Assembly: GCA_937967465.1 (NCBI GenBank)
Contig: CALBSW010000075.1
Location: 1 to 14,571, forward strand
Direction: 5' to 3'
DNA length: 14,571 nt
Source: an uncultured Flavobacteriales bacterium
Lineage (GTDB): Bacteria; Bacteroidota; Bacteroidia; Flavobacteriales_D; Sanyastnellaceae
Part shown: piece after piece, positions 1 to 5,692 of the stretch
Layout of the letters: every line of letters starts with the position of its first letter
How positions within the stretch are numbered: position 1 is the stretch's first letter
Translations under genes and position numbers: made by a program
The notes under the pieces: generated by a model
Databases searched by the model: none
What the model saw: only the letters and a program-made list of their open reading frames with translations
Told to the model about the DNA's origin: nothing

Positions 1-162
1 AGCGCATCCTGAACAAGGATGATCAGCTCAGCACGGAAGACAGGGAGCACGAGATGATAATTGACCAGCGCAATTTGCAGGCTCCAGCTCCCGAAAACAG
101 AGACAATAAAATCATAAACGACCCACACTTTGTCGACCCAGTGGGACAGAAGCCGAACACCC
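1..162. other. left edge, no supported gene
   Basis: About 45-50% GC by inspection. The minus strand has an open frame running off the edge, but it overlaps the protease gene end and has no domain or start I can defend; plus-strand frames are short. No terminator hairpin is evident after the protease stop. Confidence 0.5.
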
Positions 163-1017
163 TCAACCCGGATCGGATGAACTGGAGTCGACCTTTCGCC
201 ATGGGATCCCGTGCGATGCGCCGGATGCCATTTCACACAAAACGCAGCACACCAGTAGAATGCCTAGAATCAGGAGGTAAACAGACACGCTGGAACGCTC
301 TGCAAAGTCAAAGACTTCCGCATCCGTGGTCATGAGACCCAGGAGCGAATTGACCAAACTGTGAAACCACATGGCCAAGAACACGGATCGGTTGCTCCAC
401 CGCCACAATTTGGTCATGATGAAGCTGAGCATGACGGCACTCAATGGGTAAAGCAGAAGAAAGGTTGGCAAGTCAAGTCCACTCCTCCATTCAGGGAACA
501 GAAAAAGGGGCAGGTGCCAGAATGCCCAAATCAACCCCATGGCGACGGCCGCAGCGACATCGTTTCTTCTCTGGCTGAGGATCGGCTGTAAATATCCCCT
601 CCACCCCAACTCCTCTCCAAGCGGCCCAACGCTTGTCACCAAGCCCAATAGTCCGTTGATCGGGGCCGCCACCATCGTCACATAAAGCAGCGTGCTTTCT
701 TCAGGATTTGCCGCACGAATGCCCAACAGCGCATAGGCAAGAGCGGCGAGAACAGGCAGCATGAGCAACGCGTAAGCATAGGCCTTCATGGAGAATCTGA
801 CCCGGCACGCTTGTTGAAGAAGTCCCTTCACCCCTTCCCATTTCTCGTCTTTGAATTTGCACACGATGGCCGCCACAGCAGGGCTGAAGCTGCCCGCCAC
901 CAAAAACGGAAAGAATGCATCGTTGAACTCGTATGCCCCGGCCATGGCCGCCATGGGCACCAGCCATATGGCCCAAGCCAACCCGTAGGCCAGTGTCACA
1001 AATCGAATGACCCTCAT
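163..1017 (-). CDS. CPBP family intramembrane metalloprotease (CAAX protease/Abi-like)
   Basis: A 284-residue polytopic membrane protein carrying the CPBP (Abi/Rce1-type) signature. Motif 1 is EELGWR at residues 135-140 (Glu pair plus Arg), motif 2 is FWHLP with His169, and a third motif WFHSLVN supplies His219 and Asn223; in the family these Glu and His residues form the intramembrane glutamate/metal site. Hydrophobic segments lie near residues 7-28, 36-53, 79-100, 112-130, 155-175, 185-201 and 246-262. The ATG at 1017 is chosen because the first membrane helix begins right after it; an ATG at 1050 would add 11 residues. Substrate unknown: family members process prenylated proteins or peptides or give bacteriocin self-immunity. 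It stands alone downstream of ssrA in DNA less GC-rich than the rest of the window, which may mean acquisition. Family call is strong; role is open. Confidence 0.88.
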   Translation of the reverse strand: MRVIRFVTLAYGLAWAIWLVPMAAMAGAYEFNDAFFPFLVAGSFSPAVAAIVCKFKDEKWEGVKGLLQQACRVRFSMKAYAYALLMLPVLAALAYALLGIRAANPEESTLLYVTMVAAPINGLLGLVTSVGPLGEELGWRGYLQPILSQRRNDVAAAVAMGLIWAFWHLPLFLFPEWRSGLDLPTFLLLYPLSAVMLSFIMTKLWRWSNRSVFLAMWFHSLVNSLLGLMTTDAEVFDFAERSSVSVYLLILGILLVCCVLCEMASGASHGIPWRKVDSSSSDPG

Positions 1018-1212
1018 GTCAATTCCAGGTTGTCCACCGTGCAACTTCATTGCGATACAGTAAACCAACCTCTGGGAGTTGAGCAAACCCACTTGACATC
1101 AAGACAAATGCGAAAAGGGGAAAGACGAGATTCATCAGGTTGGTTTTCAACTTTCAAAATACATATTCCAACTCCACTCCCCTCCTCCCAAACGTCAAGA
1201 CCACTTTACTTG
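1018..1212. other. AT-richer spacer between ssrA and the CPBP protease gene
   Basis: Noncoding as far as I can tell. It lies immediately 3' of ssrA on the minus strand and contains pyrimidine-rich tracts near 1170-1195. No clear terminator for ssrA and no convincing promoter for the protease were found, though one or both should be here. Confidence 0.5.
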
Positions 1213-1613
1213 TGGAGCCGCCGGGAGTCGAACCCGGGTCCAAACAAGCAACGCCTGCAGCGTTCTCCATGCTCAGTCCACGATTGGTTTTCGACCAGAG
1301 GCTGACCGTGGACGGCCCACCCCTGACTTAGCCCTGTAAAGTTTCGCTACGGGGTCAGGACGCCCCCTTCGCTAGATCCATTCTCCTGATGCCCCATTGC
1401 CTCGCGGATAGGATCCGAACGACGAGACCGGGACAGCTCGTTCTGCCAATCTGTGGCTAGAATTAGGCGAATCCTCCGAGAGGATTAGGCCGCGAGCGCG
1501 TAGGAAGTGTTGCCAGTTATGGCTTGGGTTTCTTGATTAACGAGTAGCCACCCTACGCACTCGGCATGCTGACCGCGACGTTTAGACTTGCTGTCAAATC
1601 CAAAATCGGCCCC
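1213..1613 (-). ncRNA. ssrA: tmRNA (transfer-messenger RNA), tag peptide GNTSYALAA
   Basis: tmRNA rescues stalled ribosomes with SmpB and adds a degradation tag. The 5' end GGGGCCG (1607-1613) pairs over 7 bp, with one G-U, with the 3' end CGGCTCC (1214-1220), with discriminator A at 1213. The 5' region reads GGATTTGACAGC, close to the usual tmRNA start. The T arm is CCGGG-TTCGACT-CCCGG just before the acceptor strand. The tag frame occupies 1485-1514: after ATAACT it reads Gly-Asn-Thr-Ser-Tyr-Ala-Leu-Ala-Ala then TAA, matching the YALAA-ending tags of Bacteroidota. A downstream hairpin/pseudoknot candidate has arms CCTGAC and GTCAGG. The genomic sequence after the discriminator is CAAG, so CCA is not encoded and must be added. 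About 401 nt, single-piece type. A TTGACA lies at 1650-1655, about 37 nt upstream, without a clear second promoter element. Confidence 0.95.
1485..1514 (-). other. tmRNA tag-peptide reading frame
   Basis: Nine codons plus TAA inside ssrA: Gly-Asn-Thr-Ser-Tyr-Ala-Leu-Ala-Ala. The resume codon is assigned as GGC because it follows ATAACT and gives a tag of the usual family length; the C-terminal Leu-Ala-Ala is the end recognised by ClpXP-type proteases. The frame is open further upstream, so the exact resume codon is inferred. Confidence 0.85.
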
Positions 1614-1655
1614 ATTTTATTGTTGCTATTTCCACTTCTTGGGTCGGGATGTCAA

Positions 1656-1676
1656 GGAACAACGCGGCAGTCCGCG
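1656..1676 (-). terminator. weak terminator-like hairpin after the T9SS gene
   Basis: On the minus strand CGCGG-ACTG-CCGCG (5-bp stem, 4-nt loop, 1663-1676) is followed by TTGTT. It sits about 58 bp after the stop of the T9SS cargo gene and upstream of ssrA, where transcription of the cargo gene should end. The T-run is broken, so this is only a candidate. Confidence 0.3.
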
Positions 1677-1734
1677 GAGCCGCTCCGTCGAGGACGGGGC
1701 GGTCGGCGAAGATACGGAACGGAAAGGCCCGGAG

Positions 1735-3036
1735 TTACTGGATGAGCAAACGTTGGCGCTCGAGGCCCTGCGGCCCTTGGAAGACCACCGTGTAGGCGCC
1801 GCGCTCGAGGCCGAGGTCGGTGCCGTTCCGGTCGATCGTCCCCTGCCAGGCCGTGCGGCCCATGGCGTCGAGGATGAGCGCATCGGTCTGCTGGCCGAAG
1901 CCGCTTCCCATCAGCGGCTGGCCCTGGCGGAGCGGGTTGGGGTACAACACGGGCGCCGTCACTGCGGCTTCTTCCACACCGACCACCGGGCCTTCACCGA
2001 AGTAGACGTTGTCGAAGTAGTAGGTCGTGCCCCCTTCCACTCCGTCATCGCCGAAGCCGAAGAAGATGACGAGCAAGTGGTGCGGGAAGCCGGTCTCGAG
2101 TTCCGGCGTGCCGGGCAGCTCGTTGCCGAAATTCCATTCGAGCATCTCCCAACCGGCCTGGCTGGTGTACTGGATGGTCTCGGTGTAGAACGGGTTGCCC
2201 CCGATCATCTCCGCCTTGAGCAGGATGGGCGTACCGGCCGCGGGCGTCCAGACGCGAATGCTGATCGTCTTTTCCTCCTCCGTGAAAGGAATGGGGTTGG
2301 CAAATCCTTCAATGGTACCGATCATGGTACCGGCCCAGCTGACCGCCGTCTCCATCTTGACCACCTCCACGACCTGGTTGTCAGGGTTGGTCGGGTCCTC
2401 GACAATCTGCGAGGCAGCGCCCCAGAAATCGTACGTGGTCGGATCGACCGTCTCGTCCTCAAAGGTGCAGGGAAGGTCAATCTGCGCGAGGCCATTGCTG
2501 GCGTCGACCTGCTCGATGTCGTCGAAATAGAAGGTGGACTGGTCCGTGCCATCGCCGGTGGCTTCGAAGTCAAACATGAAGACCAGCTTGTCGAAGGTCA
2601 TGCTGAGGGCATTGGTGAAATTCCAATGCATCTCTTCCCAACCGCCCTGCGTGGTGTTCCACTGGTCAACTTCGTAAGACAGCTCCGGCGGCCCTTCCAG
2701 CTTCAGCTTGATGCGAACACCGGCCCGCGGGGACCACACCTTCATGCGGATGGACGTGGCGTCTGAGAAATCGAGGGGCGCATCCAACGTGATGAGCGAT
2801 CCCGCCCAGGCGGCGCCGCCATCGCGGACAATCTGCCCCACCGTGGCGCTGGCGTTGAAGTCGTCCGGTGCCGGATTCGCCACCACTGCAGCCGTACCGC
2901 CATCAAAGTCGGTGAAGGCCTCGACGGTGGTGCCAGACTCGAAGTCGATGGGCAGGCTCACCTGTGCAGTGGCGAACGAAAAATTGAGCACAAAAAAAGC
3001 CCCTGCGAGAAGGGCCCCATAACGTTGAAAGAGCAT
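1735..3036 (-). CDS. T9SS-exported protein with two tandem beta-sandwich-like modules and type A sorting domain
   Basis: A 433-residue secreted protein. Residues 1-24 are a Sec signal peptide ending FATA, with Gln25 as first mature residue. Two homologous modules follow, about 26-175 and 185-346. Each starts LP..FE, has an AWAG or SWAG motif, a KVWSP or RVWTP strand, a GWEEMHWNF or GWEMLEWNF strand, and ends FYFDDI or YYFDNV; this resembles galactose-binding/carbohydrate-binding-like beta sandwiches of Flavobacteriia. Residues 362-433 form a type A Por/T9SS C-terminal sorting domain (VLYPNP, LDAMGR, RGAYTV, ending RLLIQ), so it should cross the outer membrane and be anchored to, or released from, the surface. 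The ATG at 3036 is chosen because it sits at the signal peptide; the frame is open upstream to 3195 without a plausible leader. It begins 20 bp after the lipoprotein hydrolase gene, with no promoter motif in the gap, suggesting one operon. Ligand unknown. Confidence 0.9.
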   Translation of the reverse strand: MLFQRYGALLAGAFFVLNFSFATAQVSLPIDFESGTTVEAFTDFDGGTAAVVANPAPDDFNASATVGQIVRDGGAAWAGSLITLDAPLDFSDATSIRMKVWSPRAGVRIKLKLEGPPELSYEVDQWNTTQGGWEEMHWNFTNALSMTFDKLVFMFDFEATGDGTDQSTFYFDDIEQVDASNGLAQIDLPCTFEDETVDPTTYDFWGAASQIVEDPTNPDNQVVEVVKMETAVSWAGTMIGTIEGFANPIPFTEEEKTISIRVWTPAAGTPILLKAEMIGGNPFYTETIQYTSQAGWEMLEWNFGNELPGTPELETGFPHHLLVIFFGFGDDGVEGGTTYYFDNVYFGEGPVVGVEEAAVTAPVLYPNPLRQGQPLMGSGFGQQTDALILDAMGRTAWQGTIDRNGTDLGLERGAYTVVFQGPQGLERQRLLIQ

Positions 3037-3056
3037 GGTGCTAGTTACGACACAAT

Positions 3057-4097
3057 TCACGAACCCTTCGCGGCCCTCACGCGGTCGTGGACGTTCTGGC
3101 GAATGTTGTCCCAGAAGAGGTTGAAGTCGCCCACGTGCCAATTGTCGCGGTGGAGCCATCCACCGACCAGAAACATGTGCGGCCGGTCCACCCAAAGCAC
3201 ACCGTCCCCCGTCACCCGAGCGGTGATGCTGCCCGGATTCTTGTTGCGGAAAGACTCACGGACGGCGCCACGGTGCACCTTCTTGTCATTGGTCTCCCCC
3301 ACCACCGTGGTCCAGGTGATCGGGTGAATGACACTCGGCGGCGCCGGCTTGGCGGCCAACCACGAAGGCAAGTATCCCGTTCCGTAGCTCATCCAGGTGC
3401 AGTAGCAGTGCTGGTCGGAGGCCGCTGTACAAGGCGCGATGTGCTGGAAGTCCGACGGATAGATGTCCATCCCCGGGATGTAGGCGGCCACGAGGCGATC
3501 CTGGAGCGGTGTACCGTCGAAGAACTCCTGCAGCAACCACCGGGCGTGCCAGCTGCCTTGGCTGTGGGCAGCGATGACCAACGGACGGCCTTCATCCCAA
3601 TGGTCGAGGTAATGCTGGAAGGCGGCACGGATGTCGGCGTAGGCCAATTGCAACGCCCCAAGACTCAAGCTGTCGCCCACCGAAAAGACGCGGATGTGCG
3701 CTTGGCGATAGCGCGGAGCAAAGACCCGGCCAGCCCCATTGAAAATGGACGCCTGATGGCGCACCGGCCACGCGTCGACCGCGGCATTGAGGGCGGCACT
3801 GTCGACGGGCGCATTCCACGCTGGCCCCTCCTCGAAAATGGTGGGATGCAAATAGAAAATGTCGGCCGTACCCGGGCCTTCCGAGACGGCGCGCCCCTTC
3901 GGCAAGAGGTCGGCGGGGTCCTCTGTCCACGGCAAGGCCGCCCAGTGGGCCTCGTCAGCGTAGTTCGGCGGCGCCGGAATCGGCTCCAACCGGTCGGCAA
4001 TGCGCTCCACGTGCAGCCCCGTCTCCACCACGGAGGAATACCGCTGGCAACTCGATGCCAGAAGGGCCATGGAACAGAGCAAAAACAGGGCGCGCAT
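3057..4097 (-). CDS. DUF3089 family alpha/beta-hydrolase lipoprotein
   Basis: A 346-residue protein with a lipoprotein-type leader, MRALFLLCSMALLASSC, placing the acylated Cys at residue 17; the A at -3 is a slightly weak lipobox. The family features of DUF3089 are visible: DIFYLHPTIF (79-88), the nucleophile elbow AHSQG with Ser179, the Cys-containing segment HCYCTWMSYG (230-239), and a C-terminal HVGDFNLFW where His321 is the likely catalytic His. Members are predicted serine hydrolases (lipase/esterase fold) with no settled substrate. The ATG at 4097 is chosen because it starts the signal peptide; an ATG at 4133 would add a 12-residue charged extension. It is the first gene of a probable two-gene unit with the T9SS cargo gene 20 bp downstream, and is divergent from the gene at 4174 across 76 bp. 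Family assignment is firm, substrate is not. Confidence 0.88.
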   Translation of the reverse strand: MRALFLLCSMALLASSCQRYSSVVETGLHVERIADRLEPIPAPPNYADEAHWAALPWTEDPADLLPKGRAVSEGPGTADIFYLHPTIFEEGPAWNAPVDSAALNAAVDAWPVRHQASIFNGAGRVFAPRYRQAHIRVFSVGDSLSLGALQLAYADIRAAFQHYLDHWDEGRPLVIAAHSQGSWHARWLLQEFFDGTPLQDRLVAAYIPGMDIYPSDFQHIAPCTAASDQHCYCTWMSYGTGYLPSWLAAKPAPPSVIHPITWTTVVGETNDKKVHRGAVRESFRNKNPGSITARVTGDGVLWVDRPHMFLVGGWLHRDNWHVGDFNLFWDNIRQNVHDRVRAAKGS

Positions 4098-4105
4098 CAC
4101 GACGT

Positions 4106-4113
4106 CAAAGTTG
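4106..4113 (-). promoter_or_regulatory. candidate -7 element for the DUF3089 gene
   Basis: CAACTTTG on the minus strand matches the Bacteroidota TAnnTTTG element at 5 of 6 defined positions and lies 8 nt before the ATG at 4097. No TTG at the usual -33 distance was found, so support is weak. Confidence 0.22.
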
Positions 4114-4148
4114 CGACACGGAAGCCGCTGCATCCATTGCCATTCTCT

Positions 4149-4156
4149 TAAATTTC
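4149..4156 (+). promoter_or_regulatory. candidate -7 element for the Asp/Gly-rich secreted protein
   Basis: TAAATTTC matches TAnnTTTG except for the last base and lies 17 nt before the ATG at 4174, in the short divergent intergenic region. No well-spaced TTG was found upstream. Confidence 0.25.
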
Positions 4157-4173
4157 AAGCTCAACCCACTGCC

Positions 4174-4866
4174 ATGCGCCTCTTTCTTGCCCTGCTGCTT
4201 TGCGCTCCTGTGGCCGCTTCGGCCCAAGACGTCAACCTGGATTCTTTGTTGGCCACCTGTCCGGATTGCGCCGGAATCGATGGCGACCCCGTGTGCGTCA
4301 TGGTGGTCGAAGGAAGCGGCATTCAAGTGCCCAACGCCTGTTACGCCACGTGCCTCGGCTACCCCACGGTGGGCCCTTGGTTCTGCGAGGATGGCGGAAG
4401 CGGAGGTGACGGTGGTACCGGCGGTGGTGACGGAGGAGGTGACGGTGGTGACGGCGGAACCGATGGCGGTGAAACCGGAGATTCTGCAGAAGGCGACGGG
4501 GATGGAGACGGCGTTGGCGATGACGATGGAGATGGCCTGACCGACATCGAAGAAGGCGAACTGGGGAGCGATCCAGAAGACGCCGACAGTGACGACGATG
4601 GATTGAACGACGGGGCTGAAGGAGATGCCGGCACGGATTCCGGCGATGCGGACAGCGACGATGACGGTCTCACCGATGGGGCTGAAGTCAACATTTTCGA
4701 GACCGACCCCAACAACCCGGACTCCGATGGCAATGGCATCGGCGACGCACAACAAATCCGCAACCTGGCCGCATCGACCTGCTCTGCCGACCTCAACGGC
4801 GATCAGTTGGTCAACGTACAGGACATCATCCAGATGCTGGGACAATTCGGAACCACATGCAATTGA
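4174..4866 (+). CDS. secreted Asp/Gly-rich protein with thrombospondin type 3-like repeats and a dockerin-like tail
   Basis: A 230-residue exported protein. The signal peptide ends ASA at residue 17, leaving Gln18. Residues 29-71 are Cys-rich (C29, C32, C41, C56, C60, C71) with a VPNACYATC motif loosely like a Kazal domain. Residues 73-118 are an almost pure Gly/Asp linker. Residues 119-191 hold calcium-loop repeats of thrombospondin type 3 kind; DSDDDGLNDGAE (138-149) recurs as DSDDDGLTDGAE (160-171), a 22-residue period, then DSDGNGIGD. The end, CSADLNGDQLVNVQDI with a final Cys229 (203-230), resembles the single dockerin/EF-hand-like unit seen at the ends of many Flavobacteriales secreted proteins. 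The ATG at 4174 starts the signal peptide; the frame is open upstream without a leader. Likely calcium-stabilised extracellular protein; no T9SS sorting domain is visible. It overlaps the next gene by 10 nt, implying co-expression. Confidence 0.87.
   Translation: MRLFLALLLCAPVAASAQDVNLDSLLATCPDCAGIDGDPVCVMVVEGSGIQVPNACYATCLGYPTVGPWFCEDGGSGGDGGTGGGDGGGDGGDGGTDGGETGDSAEGDGDGDGVGDDDGDGLTDIEEGELGSDPEDADSDDDGLNDGAEGDAGTDSGDADSDDDGLTDGAEVNIFETDPNNPDSDGNGIGDAQQIRNLAASTCSADLNGDQLVNVQDIIQMLGQFGTTCN
4390..4485 (+). repeat. low-complexity GGTGAC-type coding repeat
   Basis: Degenerate tandem units of the kind GGTGACGGTGGT / GGCGGAACC encode the Gly/Asp linker of the secreted protein. The array is imperfect and in frame. 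Such DNA is prone to length change by slippage. Confidence 0.75.
4585..4686 (+). repeat. 66-nt spaced duplication encoding calcium-binding repeats
   Basis: The 36-nt segment at 4585-4620 recurs at 4651-4686 with a few silent or conservative changes (GACAGTGACGACGATGG against GACAGCGACGATGACGG), encoding DSDDDGLNDGAE and DSDDDGLTDGAE. The 66-nt period equals one 22-residue repeat unit. Confidence 0.75.
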
Positions 4867-5570
4867 CGCCTCTGACCGTCCCCCGATCTCGCCTCAGCGC
4901 ATGGGCCTTGTTGGCCATCACCGCATGGGCACTCACCGGTTGCAATGCCCACGGCATCGCCTATTACCTCTTCAAACCCTTGTGGACCAAATCGCTTCCC
5001 CACGACATTGAGCTGGGCATCAGCACGCCGTACATCGTGTTGATGGAGGGCGACATGTCCGAATGGAAGTACATGAACGAGGTGGACGAGCGGACCATGG
5101 CCCAGGCGTTCGAACAGGAATTCAAAGCCGAGTTGGCGCATGAACGCCACGCCAAACCGGGCAACGTGGATGGGGCACACAGCATTGTGGTCGAAGCCAT
5201 CCGACTCAGCGAGACCACGCGGAAGGAAAAGTGCAACGGGCAATCGTATACCCTGCACAGCATGGTCGTGGAAATCGACTGCATCTATCGCGCACCGGGC
5301 ATGCACGAACGCCGAACCATCCGCCTCGATGAGATGGAACACCTGCGGAAGAAAGAGAAGGAAGACGAGGTCGTGTGCAAGGTCAAAAACATCCGCGCGT
5401 CCTTCGAAAACCTCGTCCTGCGCGGCGCAGACAAAGCCTTCGCCAAGTACGCCAGTGTATGGCACAAGCACCGGAAGCAAGCGGCCCGCAAAGCCAAAAG
5501 GGCCGCCAAAAAAGCGGCCAAGGAAGCCGCCAAACATGCCGCTGGACAGGCGGCTGGGACAACGGACTGA
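4857..5570 (+). CDS. lipoprotein of unknown family with Lys/Ala-rich C-terminal tail
   Basis: A 237-residue protein I do not recognise. The leader ends ALTGC, a good lipobox with the acylated Cys at residue 29; the n-region carries two Arg. The mature body (30-200) is mixed alpha/beta in character with charged stretches (ERTMAQAFEQEFKAELAHER, EHLRKKEKEDEVV) and three Cys (126, 142, 174). Residues 203-231 are a run of Lys/Arg and Ala (KQAARKAKRAAKKAAKEAAK), predicted helical and strongly basic, reminiscent of histone H1-like tails but here on an envelope protein. The ATG at 4857 lies inside the last codons of the preceding secreted-protein gene (10-nt overlap, different frame), so translation is probably coupled. 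No catalytic motif seen; a role in envelope assembly or binding an acidic partner would be a guess. Confidence 0.8.
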   Translation: MQLTPLTVPRSRLSAWALLAITAWALTGCNAHGIAYYLFKPLWTKSLPHDIELGISTPYIVLMEGDMSEWKYMNEVDERTMAQAFEQEFKAELAHERHAKPGNVDGAHSIVVEAIRLSETTRKEKCNGQSYTLHSMVVEIDCIYRAPGMHERRTIRLDEMEHLRKKEKEDEVVCKVKNIRASFENLVLRGADKAFAKYASVWHKHRKQAARKAKRAAKKAAKEAAKHAAGQAAGTTD

Positions 5571-5573
5571 CCG

Positions 5574-5615
5574 CCACCACACGCCGCTCGAGGTTATCCC
5601 CAAGGGCGGTGGTGG
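5574..5615 (+). other. inverted repeat in the 122-bp gap before the oxidoreductase
   Basis: CCACCAC-a-CGCC (5574-5585) can pair with GGCG-GTGGTGG (5605-5615), giving 11 bp with one bulged A around a 19-nt loop. No T-run follows on either strand, so it is not a standard intrinsic terminator. It begins 3 nt after the lipoprotein stop. Could be an mRNA-stabilising or processing hairpin. Confidence 0.45.
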
Positions 5616-5692
5616 ACAACGTCCGCAAACCCATGCGAGCGGGCGTGCAGGCCGGGGCGCAACCCCGTTACTTGCAGAGCAGTTGTATTGCC

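Noticed and set aside
54..335. Short plus-strand frame at the left edge
   Set aside because: No domain and largely antisense to the protease C-terminus.
1213..1240. tRNA gene, suggested by the T arm and acceptor stem
   Set aside because: No anticodon arm or tRNA-length body; the 5' half lies about 370 nt away and the tag frame shows that it is tmRNA.
1140..1331. Short plus-strand frames across the ssrA 3' end
   Set aside because: They read through the antisense of the tmRNA acceptor and T arm; the RNA gene explains the sequence.
1650..1655. TTGACA as a sigma70-type -35 box for ssrA
   Set aside because: No matching -10 or Bacteroidota -7 element at proper spacing; mentioned only as a note with ssrA.
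1588..2766. Plus-strand open frame of 392 codons over the T9SS gene
   Set aside because: It begins within ssrA upstream sequence, lacks a signal peptide or domain, and mirrors a minus-strand gene with clear signal peptide, duplicated modules and sorting domain; long antisense frames are expected at this GC.
3087..4151. Plus-strand open frame of 354 codons opposite the DUF3089 gene
   Set aside because: Arg/His/Val-rich with no leader or motif; the minus-strand product has a lipobox and serine-hydrolase motifs.
4390..4485. CRISPR-like or minisatellite array
   Set aside because: Units are short, degenerate, contiguous and in frame with a coding Gly/Asp linker; no spacers.
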